Positions 15,211-24,484 are shown, counted from the stretch's first letter. The stretch is 64,000 nucleotides of DNA from UBA4742 sp002403895 (GCA_036823295.1 DAISGD010000004.1:1-64000), one strand, 5' to 3'. The notes: a model not told the origin generated them from the sequence alone. A program made the numbers and translations.

Positions 15211-16050
15211 ATGATCACGCGTCGAACGGGATACCTCACCGTGCGCACCGATCCGGTGCCCCAGGCCAGCCGCCGGCTCGAACGGGAGGGCTACGTCGTG
15301 CTCGAGGGCGTGTTCGACGCCGACGAGGTGGCCGAGCTCGAAGCCGACATCGACCGGGTGTTCGCCGAGTGGCCGCCCGACGTCCGGGTCAAGAGCCAAC
15401 CTGAGGGACACTACGACCCGTTCCGCTACGAGATGGTGAATCGCAGCGCGGTGTGCCAGCGGGCCATCGCCCATCCCGCCATCCTCGAGGTGATCGAGCC
15501 GTTGCTGGGCGAGGACTGCCACGTCATCGCCAACACCGCCTGGCGTCAGGAGGCAGGCGACCGCGACCACGGGGGACGGTTCTGGCACATCGACAGTGGT
15601 CCCCACGTGCCCCGGCCCGCCGGTGTGCCCTGGGATGAGCGCATCCCCTATCCGGTGTTCGCCATCGCCGCCCACCTTCTGGTGCATGACTCCCCGCTGG
15701 AGGCCGGACCCACCGGGGTGATCCCCCGGAGCCACACCTCGGGCCAGGCCCCCCCGTACTGCGAGGACGACGACCTCACCTGCAACGGCCAGGGCGCGGT
15801 GCCCATCGTGGCCGCCGCGGGCGACGTCGCCCTGTTCGTGTCGGACGTCTGGCACCGGCGCATGCCGTCCGGGTCCGCCGATCCCGGCCGCTACTTCCTC
15901 CAGTGCCACTACGGCCGGCGCGATCTCGCCCCCCGGCTACGCGCCACCCGCGCCGCCAACCACCTGTCGGACGACGCCATGGCCCGGGCCGAGACGCGGC
16001 GCCAGCGCGACCTCGTCGGCCTGCACCGGCCCGGGTTCTACGACGGCTGA
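15211..16050 (+). CDS. Phytanoyl-CoA dioxygenase (PhyH) family protein
   Basis: A 279-residue Fe(II)/2-oxoglutarate oxygenase-like protein. The N-terminus LEREGYVVLEGVFDADEVAEL is typical of PhyH. The iron triad is visible as RFWHIDSGPH (His-x-Asp) and SDVWHRRMP (distal His). The 2-oxoglutarate-binding Arg is probably in GRYFLQCHY. AGPTGVIPRSHTSG is the conserved segment between them. The family hydroxylates diverse small molecules, and the substrate here is unknown. It is divergent from the YceH-nitrobindin gene and followed 47 bp later by a flavin-dependent amine oxidase. ATG 15211 has no clear Shine-Dalgarno. Confidence 0.85.
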   Translation: MITRRTGYLTVRTDPVPQASRRLEREGYVVLEGVFDADEVAELEADIDRVFAEWPPDVRVKSQPEGHYDPFRYEMVNRSAVCQRAIAHPAILEVIEPLLGEDCHVIANTAWRQEAGDRDHGGRFWHIDSGPHVPRPAGVPWDERIPYPVFAIAAHLLVHDSPLEAGPTGVIPRSHTSGQAPPYCEDDDLTCNGQGAVPIVAAAGDVALFVSDVWHRRMPSGSADPGRYFLQCHYGRRDLAPRLRATRAANHLSDDAMARAETRRQRDLVGLHRPGFYDG

Positions 16051-16085
16051 CGGCTCAGCCGATGTGGACGATCGGGGCCACGCTA

Positions 16086-16091
16086 TACGCT
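16086..16091 (+). promoter_or_regulatory. -10-like box TACGCT for the FAD oxidase gene
   Basis: TACGCT ends 6 nt before GTG 16098 and supports that start. Pattern-based. Confidence 0.4.
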
Positions 16092-16097
16092 TCCGCC

Positions 16098-17219
16098 GTG
16101 TCCGACCATGAGGTGATCGTCGTCGGTGGCGGCGCCATGGGGGCGGCCACCGCCTGGCAACTGGCTCGCGACGGCCGCGACGTGTTGTTGGTGGAGCAGT
16201 TCGAACCGGGCCACGCCCACGGCTCCAGTCACGGCCACACCCGCATCTTCCGGGTGGCCTATCGCGACGCTCGCTACACCGCCTTCGCCCTCGACGCGCT
16301 GGAGTGGTGGCGGGTCCTGGAAGACGAGAGCGGTGACTCGCTGCTCGATCTGTGCGGGCAGATCGACCACGGCGCCCGCGAATCGTTGGATGACATCGCC
16401 GCCGCCCTCGACCACCACTGTCGGCCCTACGAGCGTCTCTCGGGGGCGGCGGCGGCCGAGCGTTGGCCCGGCATCCGCACCGAGGACGGCGCCGTGTTCT
16501 CGCCCGACGGTGGGTTCGTGGCCGCCGATCGCTCGGTGGCCACCCTCTACCGCGTGGCGGCCGAGCAGGGGGCCACCATCCGCACCAACCTGGTGGTGCG
16601 CCGCATCGAACCCTCGGCCGACGGGGCCGGCGCCACCGTCGTGACCGACGAGGGCTCCTGGACCGCGCCCGTCGTGGTGGTGGCCGCCGGGGCGTGGGCC
16701 GCGGACCTCCTCGACGGGCTCGTCGACCTGCCCCCTCTGACGGTGACCCTGGCGGCACCATCGCACTTTCGTCCCCTGGTCGGGCCTGAGCCGTGGCCGA
16801 GCGTGGTGCACTACGCCACCGGGGGGGTGCCGCTCGGCTTCGGGGCCTACGCGGTGTGGGCCCCCGGCGTCGGGGTGAAGGTGGGCCTCGAGGAGCGGGA
16901 GCTCCCGGTGGATCTGGCCCGTCGCCCTTACGCGGCGCCCCCCGATGTGGTGGCGGCCCTGGCCGGCTACGTGGCCGAGTGGTTCCCCGGCCTCGATCCC
17001 CAACCGCTGGACCCCCACACCTGCCTGTTCACCAACACGCCTGACGAGCATTTCATCCTCGACCGCCGCGGGCCGGTGGTGGTGGTGTCACCCTGTTCGG
17101 GCCACGGATTCAAGTTCGTGCCTGCTATCGGTCGCCTGGCCGCGGCCATGGCGGTGTCACCCGATGCGCGGGCGACGGACGTGGACCGCGTCGACGCCTG
17201 GCGGTTAGCCGCGAGCTGA
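16098..17219 (+). CDS. FAD-dependent oxidase of the sarcosine / N-methyltryptophan oxidase family
   Basis: A 373-residue flavoprotein. EVIVVGGGAMGAATAWQLA is the N-terminal dinucleotide-binding motif. GSSHGHTRIFRVAYRD matches the conserved segment of monomeric sarcosine oxidase. VVVAAGAWAADLL and the C-terminal CSGHGFKFVPAIGR close the FAD domain. CLFTNTPDEHFILDR contains the Cys to which FAD is covalently attached in sarcosine oxidase. It is likely to oxidise a secondary amino acid or N-methyl amine to an imine with release of H2O2; the exact substrate cannot be decided from sequence. It starts at GTG 16098. It follows the PhyH gene, but has its own -10-like box. Confidence 0.9.
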   Translation: MSDHEVIVVGGGAMGAATAWQLARDGRDVLLVEQFEPGHAHGSSHGHTRIFRVAYRDARYTAFALDALEWWRVLEDESGDSLLDLCGQIDHGARESLDDIAAALDHHCRPYERLSGAAAAERWPGIRTEDGAVFSPDGGFVAADRSVATLYRVAAEQGATIRTNLVVRRIEPSADGAGATVVTDEGSWTAPVVVVAAGAWAADLLDGLVDLPPLTVTLAAPSHFRPLVGPEPWPSVVHYATGGVPLGFGAYAVWAPGVGVKVGLEERELPVDLARRPYAAPPDVVAALAGYVAEWFPGLDPQPLDPHTCLFTNTPDEHFILDRRGPVVVVSPCSGHGFKFVPAIGRLAAAMAVSPDARATDVDRVDAWRLAAS

Positions 17220-17315
17220 TTCGACTCGGCCGTCCGTGGTACATCCGCGCTAGCGTGCGCATCGAGGGAGTCCGGGTGCCGACGCCGGGCGGGGTGAGCA
17301 ACGAGGAGACCGGCT

Positions 17316-18989
17316 ATGCGACGTATGACTCTGGCCGTCATGGTGATGACGGCCGTCCTGCTGGGAGCAACGGTGGCGGCCTCGGCGGTGACGCCGGGTG
17401 GTGACGTGCAGGCCAACAGCCCGCAGGTCGCGGGGGACCCGACTTCGGACACGACCGCGGTGTTCCCGACCAACAAGCAGAACGAGCCCACGGTCGCCGT
17501 GAACCCGGTCGACTCCCGGTTCCTGATCGCGGGCTCGAACGACGAGCAGCGACAGCCCCCCTGCGGCCCCGGCCCGGTGCGCGGCGCCGCAGCCCAGCCC
17601 AACGACTGCTCGTTCTTCCCCGGGGTCGGCACCGACGGTGTCTACACGTCGGCCGACAGGGGCCAGACCTGGGTCAACCGGGGTCTGCTCGACGACCAAG
17701 CGTCGTGGCAGGGCAAGGGCGTGATCTCTGACGGCGACCCGGTGATCGCCTTCGGCCCCCGGCCCGACGCCGCCGGTCACTTCAGCTATGCCAACGGGGT
17801 GCGGGCCTACTACTCGTCGCTGGCCACGATCGGGTCGCTGAAGGGCCAGGAACACATCATCGTCTCCTCCTCGGACGACAACGGGGCGACGTGGTCGGCT
17901 CCGGTGATGGCGGCGACGAAGACATCGGCGGCCGACTTCAACGACAAGAGCTGGGTGACCGTCGACGACAACGCGGCCAGCCCGTACTTCGGACGGGTCT
18001 ACCTCAGCTGGACGGAGTTCCGGTCCAAGACGGCGACGGGCAACGGCAGCGAGCCGGTCATGGTGACCTCGTCGGCCGACGGCGGACGGAGCTTCGCCGC
18101 CCCCGACCAGCTGTCGGCGGCCTACAACAACCGCAAGCGACCGGGTCGGCAGGGCTCGTCGGTAACCACCGGCCCCGACGGCAGCGTGTACGTGGCCTTC
18201 GAGCAACTCGACAAGCAGGTCGTGTCGATCTCGCGCGACGGGGGCAAGAGCTTCGGCAAGCTCATCATCGCCGGGACCGTGGCCGACATCGCCGACCCGA
18301 TCCCCGGCGCCAATTTCCGGACTGACAGCTTCCCCACCATCGGCGCCGACCCCCGAGCCGGGAGCAACACGGTGTACCTGGCCTGGGCCAACCGGACGGC
18401 CGCCGGCGGGCGCATCGTGGTGGCCCGCTCGATCGACGGCGGGGCGACGTGGGCGGCGGCGGTGACCGTCAGTGGCGCCGCGCAGGGCTACGCCTTCTTC
18501 CAGGGCCTCGACGTGGCGCCCGACGGCCGGGTCGACGTGGGCTTCCAGGGCTTGACGGCGATCGACCCCTCGACGTTCGGAGGGGGAAACGCCTCGATCG
18601 ACTCGTGGGCCACGTCGATGGCGGCGGGTGGGTCGTGGTCGGCGCCGGTGAAGGTGTCCACGGCATCCTCGGACCCGGCCGCCAGCGCGCAGAACAATCT
18701 TGCCCGCCAGTTCTGGGGCGACTACAACCAGGTCGCCTCGACCAGCGCCGGTGCGTTCTTCATCTTCACCGACAGTCGCAACGGTCAGCCGTGCAGCGCC
18801 GTGGACGGCTATCAGGTGGCGTCGGTGGGCAGCGCCCAGGCTGCTCGCGAGGATATGGATGACCTCATGGCCGTGCGCAACGGCGTCAACCCGTCGGCGT
18901 CGGACCCGGTGGTGAAGCCGGCCCCCGGGCTCGTATGCCCCGGCCAGTTCGGCAACACCAACATCGTGGTGGCCCGCTGGACGCCCTGA
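17316..18989 (+). CDS. Secreted BNR/Asp-box repeat (sialidase-like beta-propeller) protein
   Basis: A 557-residue exported protein. Residues 1-24 form a signal peptide (RRMTLAVMVMTAVLLGATV then ASA, a signal peptidase I-like site). The body carries several Asp-box motifs of the SxDxGxxW type: TSADRGQTW, SSDDNGATW, SSADGGRSF, SRDGGKSF and SIDGGATW, the mark of a beta-propeller. It lacks a recognisable sialidase Arg triad at the N-terminal FRIP position, so glycosidase activity is unproven; many such proteins bind or cleave surface glycans. Cysteines are few and mostly at the ends. ATG 17316 has a good GAGGAG ribosome binding site just upstream. Monocistronic by spacing. Confidence 0.75.
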   Translation: MRRMTLAVMVMTAVLLGATVAASAVTPGGDVQANSPQVAGDPTSDTTAVFPTNKQNEPTVAVNPVDSRFLIAGSNDEQRQPPCGPGPVRGAAAQPNDCSFFPGVGTDGVYTSADRGQTWVNRGLLDDQASWQGKGVISDGDPVIAFGPRPDAAGHFSYANGVRAYYSSLATIGSLKGQEHIIVSSSDDNGATWSAPVMAATKTSAADFNDKSWVTVDDNAASPYFGRVYLSWTEFRSKTATGNGSEPVMVTSSADGGRSFAAPDQLSAAYNNRKRPGRQGSSVTTGPDGSVYVAFEQLDKQVVSISRDGGKSFGKLIIAGTVADIADPIPGANFRTDSFPTIGADPRAGSNTVYLAWANRTAAGGRIVVARSIDGGATWAAAVTVSGAAQGYAFFQGLDVAPDGRVDVGFQGLTAIDPSTFGGGNASIDSWATSMAAGGSWSAPVKVSTASSDPAASAQNNLARQFWGDYNQVASTSAGAFFIFTDSRNGQPCSAVDGYQVASVGSAQAAREDMDDLMAVRNGVNPSASDPVVKPAPGLVCPGQFGNTNIVVARWTP

Positions 18990-19038
18990 GGTCACCCGCT
19001 CGGGCGCTCAGGGCGGTATGCTGAACGGACTCGACGTC

Positions 19039-19054
19039 CCGCTTGGCCAAGCGG
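19039..19054. repeat. 16-bp perfect palindrome upstream of the helicase gene
   Basis: CCGCTTGGCCAAGCGG is a perfect palindrome located about 100 bp before ATG 19154. A -10-like TATGCT lies at 19017-19022, so the palindrome would fall near the transcript start. It could be an operator; nothing more is visible. Confidence 0.4.
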
Positions 19055-19153
19055 TGCAGCAGATCTGGTCCGAGACTGCTGGAAGACGCCGGGATCCGGA
19101 CGGCTTCCCGCGTCGCGCGGACCGGGGGGAGGCGCAAGGAGCGCCAACAGAGC

Positions 19154-22100
19154 ATGGAAGAGAACACACAGGCCCTGGAAGCCGCCACCTGGGCGGCGGT
19201 CGAGGGCGAAGCGAGCGCCAGTCAGCTGGCCCTGCTCGAAGCCGACCCCGTCGGGTGGAAGGTCGCGCTCGAGCGGCTGATCGATGCCACCGAGGACGGC
19301 CTGGACGAGGCCGAGCAGCTGGAGGGCCCGGAACGGTCCCAGGTGATCGCCGATTTCGAGGAGGAACTGGACCGGCTGTTCGCCGCCTATGACCTGCTGC
19401 TGGGGGCCAAGGGCCCCGGCTCCATCGCCTATGCCGCGGCCGAGCCCCCGGGCCTCGTGCGGCTGCAGGCGTCATGGACGGCCGGCGACGTGGTCCTGTG
19501 GGCCGCCGGGCCCAACACCATGCCGGCCAGCCGGACCGACCTGGCCCAGCGACTGGCAGCCATCGGCGGACCGTCGCTGGGCGGTGTCGAACATCCCGGC
19601 GTGACCCTGCCCGGCGGGGGCCGGGCCGAGGCTCGATCAATCCCCGTGGCCGAGGCACTGGGATGGTTGGCCGCCGTCGGCGGCGGGCTGGGCGGTGACG
19701 ACGTCGGGGCCAGCGTGAGCTGGCTGGGCCGGGTGGTGCTGGCCGCGGTGCGCCTCGTGGCCCGCGGCGCGGCGGTCCCCGTCCTCAAGGGCGAGCGCCT
19801 GGCCGGTGGCCGATCCCTCGATCTGTCGGTGCGATGGGTGCCGGCCCTGGTGGACGACGCCGAGGTGACCGCGCTGGCCCGGGCCATGCCCGGCCCGGTG
19901 ACGGCACTGCACCGGGCCGACTCCCGGTCAGTCACCCTCGACGTGCTCGCCACGGTGGTCAACGCCATCGCCACCGACGCCGCCGGGCGGTTGGAGCTAC
20001 CGGCTCCTCCGCCGGTGACCACCACCGCCGCGGCTATCGCCGAGGCCATGGTGACCCGGTTGGACGGTTCACACTTCGAGGCGCCCCTTGGCGTCGCCGC
20101 CGGCGTCCAGAAGCGGATCGACCGGTGGGTCAAGCCCGTTACCGGGACGACCCACACCCGTCTCGTCGTGCAGCTCGATGCCCCCGATTCGGACGATGCC
20201 TGGTTCCTCTCGGTGCTCGGTCCCGGTGCTGAGGGTGGCCTGCTGCCCATCGAGCAGGCGCTGGTCGACAGCCGCTCGACCAAGGGCCTGGCCGAAGCCA
20301 TGTACCGCCTCGAGCGGGTGCTGCCGGTGTTGTTGCGCCCCGGTGCGCTGCGGCGGGGACAGGTGTACCTGAGCCAGGACGAGGCCTGGGACCTGATGAC
20401 GGTGTCGGGCGCCTCGTTGGAGTCGGCCGGCTTCGAGGTGCGGGTGCCGGCGCTGTCGCGGCGCAAGCCCAGCCCGGGGCTGCGACTGTTCACCGAGCCG
20501 GTGGGGGAAAGCGTGGTCGGCGCCCACCAGCTCAGCAACGTGCGCTGGTCGGCGGTGTTCGACGACGTGGAGTTGACCGCGGCCGAGGTTGCCCGCCTGG
20601 CCGCTGAGGCCCGCCCGTTGGTGCGTTCGCGCGGCAAATGGGTCGAGCTCGACCGGGCCGACCTCAAAGAGGCCGCCGCTGCGCTGGCCGAACGGGCGGC
20701 CAAGACCCGCCTCACCGGGGCGGAGATCCTCCGCCACGCGGTGGGGTTGGAAGGTACGCCGCTGGGGCGTGAGCTGAGCGTCGAGGGCAGCGGGTGGGCC
20801 AGTGATCTCCTGGATCGGGCCCGGTCGGTCCCGGCCGAGCCCGAAACCAGCCCCAAGGGATTCGTCGGGGAGCTGCGCAGCTATCAGGCCGAGGCCCTGG
20901 GTTGGCTGGGTTTCCTCGACGCCGTCGAGCTGGGAGGTTGCCTGGCCCTCGACATGGGCCTGGGCAAGACCCCGACGGTGCTGGCCCACCTGGCCCGGAC
21001 GTTGGGTAATGGACCGGCCCTGGTGATCGCCCCGCCGGCGGTGGTGGGCAACTGGGCGGCCGAGGCAGCGCGCTTCACACCCGAGCTACGGGTCGTCGTC
21101 CACCACGGGGCGTCACGCTCGTCGGCGGTGGAGCTCGAGGCCGAGGTGGCCGAGGCTGACCTCGTCATCACCACCTACGGCACGGCCGTGCGTGATGTCG
21201 AGGCCTTGTCCGAGCACGCATGGGACCGGGTCGTGCTCGACGAGGCGCAGGCCATCAAGAACCCGGCCAACGAGACGTCCCAGCAGTTGCGCCGGATCCC
21301 GGCTCGGATCCGCCTCGCCCTTACCGGCACGCCCATCGAGAACGGCCTCGGCGACCTGTGGTCCATCCTCGACTTCACCAACCCCGGTCTGGTCGGCGAC
21401 CGTCCCACGTTCGTGGCCCAGATGTCGGGGGAGGGCGAAGCGGCGCTGCGGGCCCTCAACGGCATCCTCGTGTTCCGCCGGACCAAGAGCGAGCCGGTGG
21501 TGGCAGCGGAGCTCCCCGACCGGATCGACGAACTCGATCACTGCACCATGACCGCCGAGCAGATCGGGCTGTACCAGGCCGTGCTGGACGGGCTGGTGGC
21601 CGACTCGACGCAGGTGGGCGGCGATCCGAAGAAGGGCGCGGTGCTGGCCGCCATCACCGCGCTCAAGCAGATCTGCAACCATCCCGCGGCCTACCAGGAC
21701 GACGGCCGACCGCTGGTGGGCCGGTCGGGCAAGTTGGCCCGACTGGAAGAAATCGTCGAGTCGGTGTTCGCCGCTGGTGAGCGCATCTTGGTGTTCACCC
21801 ATTTCGCCGAGTGGGGCAAGCGGCTGGCTGACCATCTGACCGAGACCACCGGGGTGCCGGTCGCCTGCTACCACGGTGGCTTGGCCCGGGGGGCCCGGGA
21901 CAAGTTGGTGGCCGAGTTCCAACAGGGTGAGGGCCCCGGCGCGCTGGTGCTGTCGCTCAAGGCCGGTGGCACGGGGCTCAATCTCACCGCCGCCAGCCAT
22001 GTCGTGCTGTACGACCGCTGGTGGAATCCCGCGGTCGAGGACCAGGCGCGAGATCGTGCGTGGCGGATCGGTCAGACCAGGACGGTGCTGTCGCACCGGC

Positions 22101-22273
22101 TGGTGTGTCCGGGCACCGTCGACGAACGGGTGGAGGAAGTCGTGGCCGGCAAACGCCACATCGCCGATCTGGTGCTCCCCAAGTCGAGTTCGCTGTCGGA
22201 CCTGGACACCGCCCAGTTGCGGGTGGCCCTCGGTCTGCGGCCCGAGACACTGCTGAAGGAAGAGGACGTATGA
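19154..22273 (+). CDS. SNF2-family helicase (HelZ-like)
   Basis: A 1039-residue Swi2/Snf2 ATPase. The N-terminal 550 residues include an SNF2-associated region (for example FEVRVPALSRRKPSPGLRLF). The motor begins at about residue 575: LRSYQAEALGWLGFL, LALDMGLGKTPTVLAHL (Walker A), VVLDEAQAIKNP (DEAQ box), LALTGTPIENGLGDLW, then in lobe 2 ILVFTHFAEW, LSLKAGGTGLNLT and DRAWRIGQTRTV. It resembles actinobacterial HelZ (Rv2101). Such proteins translocate on double-stranded DNA; the cellular role is unsettled. ATG 19154 is chosen for the AAGGAG at about 19136-19141. Two coupled genes follow (4-bp overlaps), so it heads a three-gene operon. Confidence 0.92.
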   Translation: MEENTQALEAATWAAVEGEASASQLALLEADPVGWKVALERLIDATEDGLDEAEQLEGPERSQVIADFEEELDRLFAAYDLLLGAKGPGSIAYAAAEPPGLVRLQASWTAGDVVLWAAGPNTMPASRTDLAQRLAAIGGPSLGGVEHPGVTLPGGGRAEARSIPVAEALGWLAAVGGGLGGDDVGASVSWLGRVVLAAVRLVARGAAVPVLKGERLAGGRSLDLSVRWVPALVDDAEVTALARAMPGPVTALHRADSRSVTLDVLATVVNAIATDAAGRLELPAPPPVTTTAAAIAEAMVTRLDGSHFEAPLGVAAGVQKRIDRWVKPVTGTTHTRLVVQLDAPDSDDAWFLSVLGPGAEGGLLPIEQALVDSRSTKGLAEAMYRLERVLPVLLRPGALRRGQVYLSQDEAWDLMTVSGASLESAGFEVRVPALSRRKPSPGLRLFTEPVGESVVGAHQLSNVRWSAVFDDVELTAAEVARLAAEARPLVRSRGKWVELDRADLKEAAAALAERAAKTRLTGAEILRHAVGLEGTPLGRELSVEGSGWASDLLDRARSVPAEPETSPKGFVGELRSYQAEALGWLGFLDAVELGGCLALDMGLGKTPTVLAHLARTLGNGPALVIAPPAVVGNWAAEAARFTPELRVVVHHGASRSSAVELEAEVAEADLVITTYGTAVRDVEALSEHAWDRVVLDEAQAIKNPANETSQQLRRIPARIRLALTGTPIENGLGDLWSILDFTNPGLVGDRPTFVAQMSGEGEAALRALNGILVFRRTKSEPVVAAELPDRIDELDHCTMTAEQIGLYQAVLDGLVADSTQVGGDPKKGAVLAAITALKQICNHPAAYQDDGRPLVGRSGKLARLEEIVESVFAAGERILVFTHFAEWGKRLADHLTETTGVPVACYHGGLARGARDKLVAEFQQGEGPGALVLSLKAGGTGLNLTAASHVVLYDRWWNPAVEDQARDRAWRIGQTRTVLSHRLVCPGTVDERVEEVVAGKRHIADLVLPKSSSLSDLDTAQLRVALGLRPETLLKEEDV

Positions 22274-22542
22274 GCACCCCTCGACGTAAGCCCCAGAGTC
22301 GGCGGCGCAAGCCCAAGCCGGTCGACCTTTGGCGCCCTGTGCCGCAGCTGTCCCCGCCCGAACCGATCGCGCCCGCCGCCGATCCCGCCGCGTTGTTGTT
22401 GTCGCTGGGTGAAGTGCCGTTGCCCGGCCAGGGAGCTGTTGCCGGTCATTACGTTGCCGCGGTGGTGGAACGGGCCGCCGGCCTGGCCACCGCCCTCGCC
22501 GCCGCCGCCGGGATGCTGGCCGAGCCGGCCGAAGACTCATGA
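22270..22542 (+). CDS. Small basic/Ala-rich protein coupled to the helicase
   Basis: A 90-residue protein of unrecognised family. Its N-terminus is strongly basic (STPRRKPQSRRRKPKPVDLW) and its C-terminal half is hydrophobic and Ala-rich (AAVVERAAGLATALAAAAGML), probably an amphipathic helix rather than a membrane span. It overlaps the helicase stop and the next gene's start by 4 bp each (ATGA at both ends), so its translation is coupled to both. A DNA-contacting accessory subunit of the helicase is plausible from charge and context, but is inference only. Confidence 0.6.
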   Translation: MSTPRRKPQSRRRKPKPVDLWRPVPQLSPPEPIAPAADPAALLLSLGEVPLPGQGAVAGHYVAAVVERAAGLATALAAAAGMLAEPAEDS

Positions 22543-23543
22543 CCGACGCCGTCGTTCCCACCCGCCTGCTCGGCCAGGGCCTCGTCGTCTCGGCCCAGGG
22601 TCTCGGATGCATGGGCATGTCCAACACCTATGGCAAGGCGGACTCGACCGAGTCGATCGCCACCCTGCATCGCGCCATCGAGCTCGGGATCTTCTTTCTC
22701 GACACCGCCAACATCTACGGCCTGGGCCACAACGAGAAGCTCGTCGGGCGGGCCATCAACGGCCGTCGTGATCAGGTCGTCCTGGCCACCAAGTTCGGGC
22801 TCGTGTTCCACCCCGACGGCAGCCGGGACATCAACGGTCGGCCCGATTACGTGCGCACCGCATGCGACGAGTCGCTCGAACGACTCGGTGTCGACCACAT
22901 CGACCTGTACTACCTCCACCGACCTGATCCGGCCACGCCCATCGAGGACACGGTGGGCGCCATGGCGGAGCTGGTGACCGAGGGCAAGGTGCGTCACCTC
23001 GGGCTTTCCGAGGCGAACGCCGACACCCTGCGCCGGGCCCATAGCGAGCATCCCATTGCCGCGCTGCAGAGCGAGTGGTCCCTGTGGACTCGCGACATCG
23101 AAGACGAGATCCTGCCCGCGGCACGCGAACTGGGTATCGCGCTGGTGCCGTTCAGCCCTCTCGGTCGGGGCTTCCTCACCGGGCAGATCACCAGCCCCGA
23201 TGACTTCGAAGCGGACGACTTCCGCCGCGGCAACCCCCGGTTCCAGGGCGAGAACTTCCAACGCAACCTCGACCTCGTGGCCGAGGTCGGCGCCCTGGCC
23301 GCGGCCAAGGGCGTCACGCCTGGTCAGCTGGCGTTGGCCTGGCTGATGGCCCAAGGCGACGATGTGGTGCCCATCCCCGGCACGAAGCGTCGGAACTACC
23401 TGGAAGAAAACGCGGGGGCGTGCGCCGTCGAGCTGAGCGAGGACGATCTCACTCGACTGCAACAGCTCGCACCGCTCGGCGCCTTCGCCGGGAACCGCTA
23501 CCCCGACATGCGCATGGCCGGAGGCGGCACCCCGCCTCGCTGA
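22539..23543 (+). CDS. Aldo/keto reductase
   Basis: A 334-residue NADPH-dependent (beta/alpha)8 reductase of the YakC/PLDH-like branch. Visible family features are LGCMGMSNTYG at the N-terminus, FLDTANIYGLGHNEKLVGRAI (catalytic Asp and Tyr), VLATKFGL (Lys) and IDLYYLHRPDP (His). The C-terminal VVPIPGTKRRNYLEENAGA contacts the cofactor's 2'-phosphate. Likely to reduce carbonyls; the substrate is unknown. It is coupled to the helicase operon through an ATGA overlap with the 90-residue gene, an odd partner for a DNA translocase. A putative LexA box follows immediately after its stop. Confidence 0.9.
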   Translation: MTDAVVPTRLLGQGLVVSAQGLGCMGMSNTYGKADSTESIATLHRAIELGIFFLDTANIYGLGHNEKLVGRAINGRRDQVVLATKFGLVFHPDGSRDINGRPDYVRTACDESLERLGVDHIDLYYLHRPDPATPIEDTVGAMAELVTEGKVRHLGLSEANADTLRRAHSEHPIAALQSEWSLWTRDIEDEILPAARELGIALVPFSPLGRGFLTGQITSPDDFEADDFRRGNPRFQGENFQRNLDLVAEVGALAAAKGVTPGQLALAWLMAQGDDVVPIPGTKRRNYLEENAGACAVELSEDDLTRLQQLAPLGAFAGNRYPDMRMAGGGTPPR

Positions 23544-23559
23544 TCGAACATACGTTCTG
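23544..23559. promoter_or_regulatory. Putative LexA (SOS) box
   Basis: TCGAACATACGTTCTG matches the actinobacterial LexA operator core (TCGAAC-N4-GTTCGA) at 14 of the 16 positions counting the free spacer, with GAAC-N4-GTTC intact. It lies between two convergent gene ends, starting one base after the aldo/keto reductase stop, and no annotated gene starts next to it. The following 60 bp are unusually AT-rich and contain TATGAT at 23616-23621. Confidence 0.45.
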
Positions 23560-23614
23560 TTCTCAACCAGAAACGCCTAGGTCAAGAGATATACCGAGAA
23601 ATTCCGCATAGTCC

Positions 23615-24484
23615 CTATGATTTCACACCAAGTGACTCGGCGGCGATGGTCAGCGTGGCGAGGTGGTCGTCCACCGTGGCGAGCCCAGCGCCCATGGTGT
23701 TGACCGCGACGTGCGTAGCGCCGGCGTCCCGCCATTTCCCCGCGTGCCTGACCAGATCGTCGACCCCTCCCGGGCCCCAACTGATGCGGCCCTCCATGCC
23801 CAACGCCGCGGGATCCCGGCCGGCCGCAATCGCCGCGCCGGAGATGACGGCCCGGGCCTCGTCCAGCCGCGCCCCGGGCAAGACCTGCGGGAACCAGCCG
23901 TCGGCCAGGCGACCGATACGGCGGTACGCCACCGGGGACTGGCCGCCGAACCACACCGGGATCGGGCGTTGCACCGGGAGCGGGGCCAGACCGGCGGCCG
24001 TGATCTGCTCGTAGCGCCCCTGGTGGGTGACCGACGGCTCGGTCCACAGTCGGCGCATCACCTCGACCTGTTCGTCATAGCGGCGACCCCGATCGGAGAA
24101 GTCCTTGCCCAGCGCTTCGTACTCCACCGCGTTCCAGCCGACGCCGACGCCGAGTCGGAACCGCCCATCGGTGAGGAGGTCGACCTCGGCGGCCTGCTTG
24201 GCCACCAACGCGGTCTGACGCTGGGGGAGGATGATGATGCCGGTGACCAGCTCCAATGCGGTCACCGCGGCCAGGTACCCGAACAGCACGAATGGCTCGT
24301 GGAACGTCGTGTGCACGTCATAGGGACCGGTCCACGGTATGTGCACCGAGGGGTCGGCCCCGAGCACGTGGTCGTAGGCCAGCAGGTGGGCGAAGCCGAG
24401 CTCGTCCACCGCTTGGCCATAGGCGCGGACCGCCCCCACATCACCGCCCAGCTCCGTCTGAGGAAACACCACTCCGATGCGCAT
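23615..24484 (-). CDS. LLM-class, probably F420-dependent oxidoreductase
   Basis: A 289-residue luciferase-like TIM-barrel protein. MRIGVVFPQTELGGD starts the first strand. HVLGADPSVH, GIIILPQRQTALVAKQAAEVDLLTDGRF-type segments and LGVGVGWNAVEYEALGKDF are characteristic of the F420-type LLM proteins of actinobacteria. IPVWFGGQSPVAYRRIGRLADGW completes the cofactor region. F420 rather than FMN is inferred from family resemblance, not shown. The substrate is unknown. It is divergent from the PAS-GGDEF-EAL gene with 249 bp between them. Confidence 0.85.
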   Translation of the reverse strand: MRIGVVFPQTELGGDVGAVRAYGQAVDELGFAHLLAYDHVLGADPSVHIPWTGPYDVHTTFHEPFVLFGYLAAVTALELVTGIIILPQRQTALVAKQAAEVDLLTDGRFRLGVGVGWNAVEYEALGKDFSDRGRRYDEQVEVMRRLWTEPSVTHQGRYEQITAAGLAPLPVQRPIPVWFGGQSPVAYRRIGRLADGWFPQVLPGARLDEARAVISGAAIAAGRDPAALGMEGRISWGPGGVDDLVRHAGKWRDAGATHVAVNTMGAGLATVDDHLATLTIAAESLGVKS

